From Streptomyces sp. NBC_00670 (GTDB lineage Bacteria; Actinomycetota; Actinomycetes; Streptomycetales; Streptomycetaceae), in contig NZ_CP109017.1 in assembly GCF_036226765.1 (NCBI RefSeq), forward strand, positions 4,837,001 through 4,901,000: a stretch of 64,000 nt of DNA, read 5' to 3'. Positions 7,772-15,926 of the stretch are shown one piece after another. The notes under the pieces are model-generated. The model had not been told where the DNA came from. It saw nothing but the letters and a program-made list of their open reading frames with translations, and did no database searches. The position numbers and the translations under genes were made by a program. Position 1 is the stretch's first letter. Every line of letters starts with the position of its first letter.

Positions 7772-9594
7772 GTCCGGTGAACCCGAGTCCGGTGAACCCG
7801 AGTCCGGCGGGCCTCGTGGTCGTGGACGGGCTGACCGTCGACTTCGGCGGGCTGCCGGCCGTCGACGGGCTCTCCTTCACGCTGGCGGAGGGCGCCGCCC
7901 TCGGGCTGGTCGGGGAGTCCGGCTCCGGCAAGTCGACGGTCGCCTCGGCGCTGCTGGGACTGCACCGCGGCACGGGCGCCGTCGTCGGCGGTTCGGTGCG
8001 GGTGGCCGGCGTCGATCCGGCGCGGGCCTCCGACGAGGAACTGCGGCGGCTGCGCGGCGGCACGGCGGCTATGGTCTTCCAGGACCCGCTGTCCTCCCTT
8101 GACCCGTACTACGCGATCGGCGACCAGATCGCCGAGGTCTACCGCGTGCACACGCGCGCCTCCCGGCGTGCGGCACGCGCGCGTGCCGTCGAGGTGCTCG
8201 ACCGGGTCGGCATCCCCGACGCCGTACGACGCTCCCGGGCACGCCCGCACGAGTTCAGCGGCGGCATGCGGCAGCGGGCGCTCATCGCCATGGCGCTGGC
8301 CTGCGCACCGCGGCTGCTGATCGCCGACGAGCCGACGACGGCGCTCGACGTCACCGTCCAGGCCCAGATCCTCGACCTGCTGCACACCCTGCGGCAGGAG
8401 ACGGGGATGGGGCTGCTGCTGGTCACCCATGACGTGGGCGTCGCCGCCGAGAGCGTCGACGAGGTGCTGGTCATGCGGCACGGGCGGGCGGTCGAGCACG
8501 GTCCGGCCGGCGAGGTGCTGGCGGCGCCCGCGCAGGCGTACACGCGGGAGCTGCTGGCGGCGGTGCCGCGGGTGGACGCGCCGAGGGCGCGGCCCGGTGC
8601 ACGGGTCCTCGGGGGCGCGGCCGGTGAGGACGAGGGCGAGGTGGTGCTGGAGGCGGTGGGGCTGCGGCGTGAGTTCGGGCGCGGCAGGCGCGCGGTCACC
8701 GCCGTGGACGACGTGTCGCTGACGGTGCGCCGGGGCGAGACCCTCGGCGTGGTGGGGGAGAGCGGCAGCGGGAAGACCACGCTCGGCCGGATGCTGGTCG
8801 GGCTGCTGGAGCCGACGGCCGGCGAGGTGCGGTACGAGGGCTGGCCGCACACGGGTGTCCGGCCCGCCGTCCAGATGGTGTTCCAGGACCCCGTCTCCTC
8901 CCTCAACCCCCGTCGCAGCGTGGGCGAGTCGATAGCGGACCCGCTCAGGGCGCGGGCGGCGCGGGCGGCGCGGGGAGCACGTGGGGCCGGCGATACGGGG
9001 AAGGCCGGTGAGGCCGGTAGGGCTGGAAAGACCGGCGAGGCCGGTGACGCTGGAAAGGCTGGTGGGGCGCCGGAGACCCGTGAGGCGCGGGAAACGCGCA
9101 TTCAAGGGCGCGTGCGTGAACTGCTGGCGCGCGTGGGGCTCGACCCGGCGCACTACGACCGCTATCCGCACGAGTTCAGCGGCGGTCAGCGTCAGCGCAT
9201 CGGCATCGCCCGCGCGCTGGCCGCCGATCCCGAGGTCATCGTCTGCGACGAGCCGGTCTCCGCGCTGGACGTCACCACACAGGCCCAGGTCGTCGCCCTG
9301 CTCGGCGAGTTGCAGAGCGAACTGGGCCTGGCGCTCGTCTTCGTCGCGCACGACCTGGCCGTCGTACGGCAGGTCAGCGACCGGGTCGCGGTGATGCGGC
9401 ACGGCCGGCTCGTCGAGTACGGCCCGGCCGACCAGGTGTACGACGCCCCCGGCGATCCGTACACCAGGGCGCTGCTGGCCGCCGTCCCGGCGCTCGACCC
9501 GGCGGTCGCGGTACGCCGGCGCGCGGTGCGGAGCGAAGGCGAGCCGGAGGCGGCGGCCGAGGAAGCGGCGAACGAGGAATCGGCGGTCATATGA
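7768..9594 (+). CDS. Fused two-domain peptide ABC transporter ATPase (DppD-DppF fusion)
   Basis: A 608-residue protein with two complete nucleotide-binding domains. The first has Walker A GESGSGKST near residue 50, signature FSGGMRQR near 166 and Walker B LLIADEPTTALD. The second has GESGSGKTT near 330, signature FSGGQRQR near 470 and VIVCDEPVSALD. It energises the importer, giving a four-gene operon with a single ATPase polypeptide. Between the Q-loop and the signature motif of the second domain lies a roughly 45-residue Gly/Ala/Lys/Glu low-complexity insertion (about 392-437), which is absent from typical DppF. The N-terminus has a short NPSPV duplication. Confidence 0.9.
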   Translation: MSPVNPSPVNPSPAGLVVVDGLTVDFGGLPAVDGLSFTLAEGAALGLVGESGSGKSTVASALLGLHRGTGAVVGGSVRVAGVDPARASDEELRRLRGGTAAMVFQDPLSSLDPYYAIGDQIAEVYRVHTRASRRAARARAVEVLDRVGIPDAVRRSRARPHEFSGGMRQRALIAMALACAPRLLIADEPTTALDVTVQAQILDLLHTLRQETGMGLLLVTHDVGVAAESVDEVLVMRHGRAVEHGPAGEVLAAPAQAYTRELLAAVPRVDAPRARPGARVLGGAAGEDEGEVVLEAVGLRREFGRGRRAVTAVDDVSLTVRRGETLGVVGESGSGKTTLGRMLVGLLEPTAGEVRYEGWPHTGVRPAVQMVFQDPVSSLNPRRSVGESIADPLRARAARAARGARGAGDTGKAGEAGRAGKTGEAGDAGKAGGAPETREARETRIQGRVRELLARVGLDPAHYDRYPHEFSGGQRQRIGIARALAADPEVIVCDEPVSALDVTTQAQVVALLGELQSELGLALVFVAHDLAVVRQVSDRVAVMRHGRLVEYGPADQVYDAPGDPYTRALLAAVPALDPAVAVRRRAVRSEGEPEAAAEEAANEESAVI

Positions 9595-9669
9595 CAAAAC
9601 CGCACGTCGTGATCGCCTAGCGCGGCCAACGCGGCCCGTCCGGGAAAGTTACGACGGTTCACCCCTTTT

Positions 9670-9703
9670 GGTGGCGCGATGGACAACCGTCCATCGCGCC
9701 ACC
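9670..9703 (+). terminator. Perfect 15-bp hairpin between ABC operon and PelF-like operon
   Basis: GGTGGCGCGATGGAC, loop AACC, then the exact complement. No U-tract follows on the plus strand. It may terminate the ABC transporter operon or form a structured 5' leader for the glycosyltransferase operon starting at 9783. The remaining intergenic DNA (9595-9782) shows no other feature I can name. Confidence 0.55.
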
Positions 9704-9782
9704 GGCATGTCCGCATACGTTCTTCCCGCTGCGAGCCGCCGGACAACGGCGGCTCCCCACACGGGAGATCGGGGATGCACTC

Positions 9783-11600
9783 GTGCGCATCGGACTGCTG
9801 ACGGAGGGTGGTTATCCGTACGTGAGCGGTGACGCCAGGCTCTGGTGCGACCGGCTCGTGCGCGGGCTCGCGCGGCACGAGTTCCATGTCTACGCGCTCA
9901 GTCGCAGCCGGCGGCAGGAGGACGAGGGCTGGATCCCGCTGCCGCCCCAGGTGACCCGGGTGCGCACCGCCCCGCTGTGGACCGTCGCGGACGACGGCGC
10001 CACCCACGGCCGCGATCTGCGCGGCCGCCGTGCCCTGCGCCGCTTCAGCGAGGCGTACGCCGACCTCGCACGCGCGGTCTGCGAAGGGGGCCGTGCGGAC
10101 GGCCGCGATTGCTCGGACGGCTGTACGGACGGCTGTACGGGCGGCCCGGACGGCTGTACGGGCGACTGTCAGGCGGACCGTTTCGGCAACGCGCTGTACG
10201 TCCTCGCCGACCTCGCCCGCGAGGAGGGCGGACTGGGGAGCGCACTGCGCTCGGAGGGCGCGTTGCGCATCTGGGAGCGCGCCTGCCGTGCGCCCGGAGC
10301 CGCGCGCACGGCGCACGGAGCGCGCGTGGCCGAACTCCTCACCGTGGCACGGCACGTCGAACGCGCCCTGCGCCCCCTCTCCCTGGACTGGTACGAGGAC
10401 GCCGGGCTCGGCGCGGTCGACCTCTGCCACGCCACGGCGGGCGGCTCCGCCGCCCTGCCCGCCCTGCTCGCCCGGCACTTCTCGGGGGTGCCCCTCGTGG
10501 TCACCGAGTACGGCGTCCCGCTCCGGGCGCACTACCTCGCCACCGCCGACGCGCCCCCCGCCGTACGCGCGCTGCTCGCCTCCTTCCACGGTCTGCTCGC
10601 CGCCGAGGTGTACCGGCGGGCCGCCCGCATCACCCCCGGCAACGCCCACGTCCGCCGCTGGCAGGAACGCCTCGGCGCCGACCGGGCCAGGCTGCGCACG
10701 GTCTACCCCGGCATGGAGGCGTCCCGCTTCGCCGAGGCGGCCGGTTCCGGCGACGGGAGCGAGGCGGCCGGTTCCGGTGAAGGGGGCGAGGCGGCCGGTT
10801 CCGGCGAGGGGGGCGAGGCGGACACGCTGGTCTGGGTGGGGCGCGTCGAGCCCGCCAAGGACCTGGTCTCCCTCCTCCACGCCTTCGCCGAGGTCCGCAC
10901 CCACGTGCCGAAGGCCCGTCTGCGCATCGTCGGCGCCGCCGCGGGCGCCGAGGGCCGGGCCTACCTCGACCACTGCCGGGCCCTGGCCGCCCGGCTCCTC
11001 CCGGACCACGGCCCCGAGGACGCCCACGGCCGCCCGGTCTCCTTCGAGGAGGCCGGCGGAGCGGACGCCCCCGACCTCGCGGCGGTGTACGCCGCCGGAG
11101 CGGTCGTCGTCCTCTCCAGCGTCGTCGAGGGCTTCCCCGTCAGCCTGGTCGAAGCCATGTTCTGCGCCCGTGCCACGGTCTCCACCGACGTGGGCGCCGT
11201 GGTGGAGGTCATCGGCGGCACGGGCCTGGTCGTACCCCCGCGCGAACCGGGGGCGCTCGCGCAGGCGTGCGTGGCGCTGCTGCGCGACCCCGAACGGCGC
11301 TCGCGCCTCGGCGCGGCCGCCCGCGCACGCGCCCTCGAACTGTTCACCGTGGAGCAGAACGTCACGGCATTCGACGGCATTTACCTCGACGTCGTCTCGC
11401 ACTCCCCGCGCCGCCGGGTGTTCGTCGACGACAGGGGCGCGCCGCTTCCCTTCGGCACCCCCGCCGAGGCCCACCTCCCCGGCAACTGGACCGGCCCCCG
11501 CCGCCCGTCCCGGCGCGCCCCCCAGTGGGCCTCGGACATCACCCCGCCCGCCACCTTCGCCCAGCGGCCGGTACCGGCGCGAGAGGGCGCCGCCCGATGA
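9783..11600 (+). CDS. PelF-like GT4 glycosyltransferase
   Basis: A 605-residue cytoplasmic glycosyltransferase. The N-terminus (LLTEGGYPYVSGDARLWCD) matches the PelF/DUF3492 start. The C-terminal GT4 domain has VWVGRVEPAKD, an E-x7-E motif in SSVVEGFPVSLVEAM and VPPREPGALAQA. PelF polymerises the Pel polysaccharide from UDP-sugar in the Pel systems. Here the acceptor is unknown. Start: GTG at 9783. Two in-frame repeat insertions are unusual: a Cys/Gly/Asp-rich stretch (about residues 105-132) and a Gly/Ser/Glu repeat just before the GT4 core (about 318-342). It overlaps the next gene by ATGA, placing it first in a candidate polysaccharide operon. Confidence 0.85.
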   Translation: MRIGLLTEGGYPYVSGDARLWCDRLVRGLARHEFHVYALSRSRRQEDEGWIPLPPQVTRVRTAPLWTVADDGATHGRDLRGRRALRRFSEAYADLARAVCEGGRADGRDCSDGCTDGCTGGPDGCTGDCQADRFGNALYVLADLAREEGGLGSALRSEGALRIWERACRAPGAARTAHGARVAELLTVARHVERALRPLSLDWYEDAGLGAVDLCHATAGGSAALPALLARHFSGVPLVVTEYGVPLRAHYLATADAPPAVRALLASFHGLLAAEVYRRAARITPGNAHVRRWQERLGADRARLRTVYPGMEASRFAEAAGSGDGSEAAGSGEGGEAAGSGEGGEADTLVWVGRVEPAKDLVSLLHAFAEVRTHVPKARLRIVGAAAGAEGRAYLDHCRALAARLLPDHGPEDAHGRPVSFEEAGGADAPDLAAVYAAGAVVVLSSVVEGFPVSLVEAMFCARATVSTDVGAVVEVIGGTGLVVPPREPGALAQACVALLRDPERRSRLGAAARARALELFTVEQNVTAFDGIYLDVVSHSPRRRVFVDDRGAPLPFGTPAEAHLPGNWTGPRRPSRRAPQWASDITPPATFAQRPVPAREGAAR

Positions 11601-12748
11601 GCGACCTGCGCACCGACCACGAAGCACCCGGATCCTGGACCGGACCGGGCCCCGGGACGGGGGAGGAGGCCGCGACCACCCCCCGGCCCGGCACCGCCGA
11701 CCCGGTCAAGGCCCTGATGCGCCGGCACCACGACCTCTGCGCCCGTGCCGTCGACCCCCTGGAGATCGCCGCCGGTCTCGAGGCGCACGGCGTGACCGAC
11801 CGCACCGCCGCCCGCTTCCGGCACCGTGACGTCTTCTCGCTCGCCGAGGAGATGCACGCCCGCTTCCCCCGGGACCCCGATGACACGGCCTCGGACCTTC
11901 CCCCCGCCCCCCGCCCCACCCCCCACCCCGCCCCGGCCCTGCTCGCCCTGCTGCCGGGCCTGCTGTGCGCGGCGACCGTCGTCGGAACGCGGCTCACCGA
12001 CGGCAGGCCCCGCCTCGCCGTGGCCGCCGCGGGCGCCCTGTTCGTGGCACTCGCCCTGCGCGCCGCCCTCCGCCGGGGCCCCCTGGCCGGCCCGTACCCC
12101 ACCTCCTCCGGTGCGCACTTCTGGACCGTCTGGCTACTGGCGTACGCCTTCCTCGGCGACGGCCTGCTCGGCGAGGGCCTGACCGGCGGCCCCGACGGCC
12201 CCTGGTCCCCCGCCACCGCCCCCCTCCTCGCCCTCACCCTCGCCTGCGCCCCCGCCGTGTGGTGCGCCCGGCTGTTCACGGCCCTGGCCGGGCGCCGCCT
12301 CGGCACCAGCCGTGCCCTGGACGACTTCGCGGCCTCCGCCCGCCCCCTCCTCCTCGGCGCCTTCACCCTCTTCCTAGGCGCCCTCCTCGCCCTCCTCGCC
12401 CTGTGCGGCGCGCTGCTCGACGCGCACCCCGCGTACGCCGGCGCGGGTGCCCTCGGCGCGCTCCTCCTGCTCGCCCGGCTGCTCACCGCGCACGGCTTCC
12501 CCCACGCCCCGGCTGCCGCACTCGCCACCGCCGGTGCCACCGAGGGCCTGGCCCTGGCCAGCGTCTTCGCCTCGCGCCTCCCCGGCTGCACCCTCCTCTC
12601 CGTCCCGGTCCAGACCCTCACCGACACCTGGGGACCGGGCGCCGTCCCCGCACTGGCCTGCGGCACCACCGCCACCGCCCTGCTGGTCCATGCCACCCGC
12701 ACGCTGACCCGGGCCTCGGCCCACGCCGCGCCGTATGAACCCCGCTGA
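11597..12748 (+). CDS. Polytopic membrane protein of the PelF-like operon
   Basis: A 383-residue protein. The first about 110 residues are soluble (conserved-looking block DPVKALMRRHHDLCARAVDPLEIAAGLEAHGV). The rest is about nine hydrophobic segments rich in Ala and Leu. Its ATG overlaps the glycosyltransferase stop. I do not recognise a named family. By position it could play the role of PelG/PelE-type inner-membrane partners of PelF, but it is shorter than PelG and I see no diagnostic motif. It is probably needed for export or membrane anchoring of the glycosyltransferase product. Confidence 0.75.
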   Translation: MSDLRTDHEAPGSWTGPGPGTGEEAATTPRPGTADPVKALMRRHHDLCARAVDPLEIAAGLEAHGVTDRTAARFRHRDVFSLAEEMHARFPRDPDDTASDLPPAPRPTPHPAPALLALLPGLLCAATVVGTRLTDGRPRLAVAAAGALFVALALRAALRRGPLAGPYPTSSGAHFWTVWLLAYAFLGDGLLGEGLTGGPDGPWSPATAPLLALTLACAPAVWCARLFTALAGRRLGTSRALDDFAASARPLLLGAFTLFLGALLALLALCGALLDAHPAYAGAGALGALLLLARLLTAHGFPHAPAAALATAGATEGLALASVFASRLPGCTLLSVPVQTLTDTWGPGAVPALACGTTATALLVHATRTLTRASAHAAPYEPR

Positions 12749-12836
12749 CGCCACCCCCCGCCCCACCCGCGGCCGGGCCCGTGCACCGCGCCGGGGCCAT
12801 CCGCACCCGCACAACCCCCTTGAAGGAGAAACCCAG

Positions 12837-12893
12837 ATGATCACCTCCCGACCCGGAACCCCCGGTGAGTCCGTCACGGGAGGCGCCCGATGA
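12837..12893 (+). CDS. 18-residue ORF translationally coupled to the epimerase gene
   Basis: An ATG preceded by AAGGAG at 8 nt spacing (an excellent ribosome-binding site) opens an 18-codon frame. Its TGA overlaps the ATG of the epimerase (ATGA at 12890-12893). The peptide (MITSRPGTPGESVTGGAR) has no recognisable motif. It may exist mainly to load ribosomes onto the epimerase cistron, or be a real microprotein of the operon. Confidence 0.5.
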   Translation: MITSRPGTPGESVTGGAR

Positions 12894-13849
12894 GGGTCCT
12901 GCTGATCGGAGCCAACGGATACCTCGGCCGCTTCGTCGCCGACCGTCTGCTCGCCGACCCCGCCGTGCAGCTCACCGCGCTCGGCCGCGGCGACGACGCC
13001 GACGTACGGTTCGACCTCGCCACCGGCAGCCCCGGCGCACTCACCCGCTTCCTGGACGCCGTCCACCCCGGGGTCGTCATCAACTGCGCCGGCGCCACCC
13101 GCGGCGGTGCCCGCGAGCTGACCCGCCACAACACCGTCGCCGTCGCCACCGTCTGCGAGGCCCTGCGCCGCAGCGGCTGCGGTGCCCGGCTCGTGCAGAT
13201 CGGCTGCGGTGCCGAGTACGGCCCGAGCCAGCCCGGCTCCTCCACCGCCGAGGACTCGGTGCCCCGGCCCGGCGGCCCGTACGGCGTCAGCAAACTCGCC
13301 GCCACCGAACTCGTCCTCGGCTCCGGTCTGGACGCCGTCGTCCTGCGTGTCTTCTCCCCGGCCGGCCCTGGCACCCCCGCCGGATCACCGCTCGGGCGGC
13401 TCGCCGAGGCCATGCGCCGGGCCATGCAGTCCGGCGACGGCGAACTGAAACTCGGCGGCCTCGGCATCCAGCGCGACTTCATCGACGTCCGCGACGTGGC
13501 CCGCGCCGTCCACGCGGCCTCCCTCTCCGCCGCCCAGGGCGTCATCAACATCGGATCCGGCCGTGCCGTCCGGCTGCGCGACGCGGCGGCCGTCCTCGCC
13601 CGCGTGGCCGGCTTCGGCGGCGCACTGCACGAGATCGACGCCCCGCCCGGCCCCGTCCGCGCCGTCATCGGCCACCCCCGCGGCGAATCGGACCACGCCG
13701 CCCCGGCCTCCCTGCCGTACCCGGACGGCTGCGGCAGCTGGCAGCAGGCCGACGTGCGCACCGCCCGCGACAGGCTCGGCTGGCGCCCCCGCATCAACCT
13801 CGAGGAGTCCCTCGCCGACATCTGGATGGAGGCCGCGTGCCGTATCTGA
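12890..13849 (+). CDS. NAD-dependent epimerase/dehydratase (nucleotide-sugar type)
   Basis: A 319-residue extended short-chain dehydrogenase. It has the Rossmann glycine motif GANGYLG at 7-13 and the catalytic YGVSK (Tyr-x3-Lys, near 136-140), followed by a substrate domain. These are features of UDP-sugar 4-epimerases and dTDP-sugar reductases. It lies between the membrane protein and the spherulin-4-like gene and overlaps the latter by 13 bp, so it plausibly makes the activated sugar for the PelF-like transferase. The sugar specificity cannot be told from the sequence. Confidence 0.85.
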   Translation: MRVLLIGANGYLGRFVADRLLADPAVQLTALGRGDDADVRFDLATGSPGALTRFLDAVHPGVVINCAGATRGGARELTRHNTVAVATVCEALRRSGCGARLVQIGCGAEYGPSQPGSSTAEDSVPRPGGPYGVSKLAATELVLGSGLDAVVLRVFSPAGPGTPAGSPLGRLAEAMRRAMQSGDGELKLGGLGIQRDFIDVRDVARAVHAASLSAAQGVINIGSGRAVRLRDAAAVLARVAGFGGALHEIDAPPGPVRAVIGHPRGESDHAAPASLPYPDGCGSWQQADVRTARDRLGWRPRINLEESLADIWMEAACRI

Positions 13850-14586
13850 CCTCCACCACCACCGGCACCAGACGCACCCACCTGGGCCCCGGCGTCGGCG
13901 TCCCCGGCTACGCACACCCCCTCCTCGCCCCCGACCAGTGGAACGCCCTCGCCCGCCCCGGCACCCCTCTCCACTGGACCGTCCTCAACGTGCACGACGG
14001 CCCCGGCATCTGTCCCGACCCGCGTTGTCTGGAGGCGGCCGGCCGGCTCCGCAACGCCGGCGTCCGCGTCCTCGGCCGGCTCGACGCCGCCTACGGCAGA
14101 CGTCCCTCCGGCGAGCTGCTGTCCGACGCCCGGCGCTACCTCGACTGGTACCGCGTCGACGGCTTCCTGCTGCGCCGCTGCCCCGCGCACCGCGAAGCCC
14201 TGCCCGGAATCCGGCGCACGACCGCCGCGCTCCGCGCCCTCCGTGACGAGTGCCACCTCGTCCTCGGACACGGCACCCACCCGCACCCCGGCTATGCCGA
14301 CCTCGCCGACCAATTGGTCACCTTCCAGGGCCCCTGGAGCGAGTACCGCTGGTCGCAGGTGGCCGAGTGGACCGCCGAGCATCCGCCGGAGCGCTTCTGC
14401 CACTTCGTCCACGGACTGCCCCGCGGCCACCTCGACGAGGCCCTGCGCATCGCCCGCTGGCACGGCGCGAACACCGTCTACTTCACCGACCGCACGGATC
14501 GCGGTGGCCGAGTGGACCCCTGGGAGACCATGCCCGGCTACTGGGACACCATCGTCTCGCGCCTCGGAACGGGTGTCTCGGAATGA
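13837..14586 (+). CDS. Spherulation-specific family 4 (GH135-like) protein, catalytic acids apparently lost
   Basis: A 249-residue protein starting at a GTG inside the end of the epimerase gene. It has the spherulin-4 fold blocks: VGVPGYAHPLLAPDQWNAL near 22-40, LGRLDAAYGRRPSGELL near 80-96, a DWYRVDGF strand near 105-112 and LADQLVTFQGPWSEY near 156-170. Fungal Sph3 and bacterial relatives are alpha-1,4-galactosaminidases (GH135) that act on galactosamine-rich polysaccharides. The usual Asp-Glu pair after VDG-F is replaced here by LLRR, and the usual Glu after VTF is Gln, so hydrolysis is doubtful. No signal peptide is visible, so it may act as a cytoplasmic sugar-binding or accessory protein. 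Confidence 0.75.
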   Translation: MPYLTSTTTGTRRTHLGPGVGVPGYAHPLLAPDQWNALARPGTPLHWTVLNVHDGPGICPDPRCLEAAGRLRNAGVRVLGRLDAAYGRRPSGELLSDARRYLDWYRVDGFLLRRCPAHREALPGIRRTTAALRALRDECHLVLGHGTHPHPGYADLADQLVTFQGPWSEYRWSQVAEWTAEHPPERFCHFVHGLPRGHLDEALRIARWHGANTVYFTDRTDRGGRVDPWETMPGYWDTIVSRLGTGVSE

Positions 14587-14649
14587 AGAAGGGCGTGGCA
14601 GTGTTGCAGGGAGAACAACCGTAGTGATTGACCGACCAACGGAGTCCCC

Positions 14650-15828
14650 GTGTCGCTGCCACCCCTGGTCGAGCCGGCCGACGAGCTCACCGTAGACGAG
14701 GTTCGCAGGTACTCCCGCCACCTGATCATCCCCGACGTCGGGATGGACGGGCAGAAGCGGCTGAAGAACGCCAAGGTGCTCTTTGTGGGCGCCGGTGGCC
14801 TTGGCTCGCCCGGTCTGATGTACCTGGCGGCCGCGGGCGTGGGCACGCTCGGCATCGTGGAGTTCGACGAGGTCGACGAGTCGAACCTGCAGCGTCAGGT
14901 CATCCACAGCCAGGCCGACATCGGCCGTCCCAAGGCCGAGTCCGCCCGCGACAGCATCAAGGGCATCAACCCGTTCGTGAACGTGGTCCTGCACCAGGAG
15001 CGGCTCGAGGCCGACAACGTGATGGACCTGTTCAGCCAGTACGACCTGATCATCGACGGCACGGACAACTTCGCGACCCGCTACCTGGTCAACGACGCCT
15101 GTGTGCTGCTGAACAAGCCGTACGTCTGGGGTTCGATCTACCGCTTCGACGGCCAGGCCTCGGTCTTCTGGTCCGAGCACGGCCCCTGCTACCGCTGCCT
15201 CTACCCGGAGCCCCCGCCCCCCGGCATGGTCCCCTCCTGCGCCGAGGGCGGCGTCCTCGGCGTGCTGTGCGCGTCCATCGGCTCCATCCAGGCCAACGAG
15301 GCCATCAAGCTCCTCGCGGGCATCGGCGAGCCGCTGGTCGGCCGCCTGATGATCTACGACGCCCTGGAGATGCAGTACCGCCAGGTCAAGGTCCGCAAGG
15401 ACCCCGACTGCGCGATCTGCGGCGACAACCCGACCGTCACCGAACTCATCGACTACGAGGCCTTCTGCGGCGTCGTGTCCGAGGAGGCCCAGGCAGCGGC
15501 CGCCGATTCCACGATCACTCCCAAGCAGCTCAAGGAGTGGATCGACGACGGCGAGAACCTCGAGCTCATCGACGTGCGCGAGCCGAACGAGTTCGAGATC
15601 GTCTCCATCCCGGGCGCCCGTCTGATTCCAAAGAACGAGTTCATCATGGGCAACGCCCTGGAGAGCCTCCCGCAGGACAAGAAGATCGTCTTGAACTGCA
15701 AGACGGGTGTCCGCAGTGCGGAAGTCCTCGCGATCCTGAAGTCCGCCGGCTTCTCCGACGCCGTGCACGTCGGCGGCGGGGTCATCGGCTGGGTCAACCA
15801 GATCGAGCCGGACAAGCCGGTCTACTAG
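14650..15828 (+). CDS. moeZ: MoeZ adenylyltransferase/sulfurtransferase
   Basis: A 392-residue two-domain enzyme. The N-terminal ThiF/MoeB adenylation domain has GAGGLGSPG near residue 40, the conserved VDESNLQRQ and two CxxC zinc motifs (CYRC and CAIC). The C-terminal rhodanese domain has active-site Cys in LNCKTGVRSAE near 355. It adenylates and thiolates the C-terminal Gly of small sulfur carriers (MoaD, ThiS, CysO), supplying sulfur for molybdopterin, thiamine, cysteine and, in Streptomyces, some thio-natural products. Start: GTG at 14650. The molybdopterin synthase gene moaE is about 30 kb away in this window. Confidence 0.95.
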   Translation: MSLPPLVEPADELTVDEVRRYSRHLIIPDVGMDGQKRLKNAKVLFVGAGGLGSPGLMYLAAAGVGTLGIVEFDEVDESNLQRQVIHSQADIGRPKAESARDSIKGINPFVNVVLHQERLEADNVMDLFSQYDLIIDGTDNFATRYLVNDACVLLNKPYVWGSIYRFDGQASVFWSEHGPCYRCLYPEPPPPGMVPSCAEGGVLGVLCASIGSIQANEAIKLLAGIGEPLVGRLMIYDALEMQYRQVKVRKDPDCAICGDNPTVTELIDYEAFCGVVSEEAQAAAADSTITPKQLKEWIDDGENLELIDVREPNEFEIVSIPGARLIPKNEFIMGNALESLPQDKKIVLNCKTGVRSAEVLAILKSAGFSDAVHVGGGVIGWVNQIEPDKPVY

Positions 15829-15880
15829 ACCGCGCCAGCTCCCCTCGCCGTGGCCCTCACGGGCCGCGTGACCTTCCGGG

Positions 15881-15923
15881 CGGCGGGGGTGCCGGACACC
15901 GCTGGTGTGCGGCACCCCCGCCG
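15881..15923. terminator. Convergent terminator between moeZ and the peptidase gene
   Basis: A long inverted repeat (CGGCGGGGGTGCCG with its complement, one G-G mismatch, then five more pairs and a 3-nt loop) in the 98-bp gap between two converging genes. It can act in both directions. Confidence 0.75.
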
Positions 15924-15926
15924 TCG

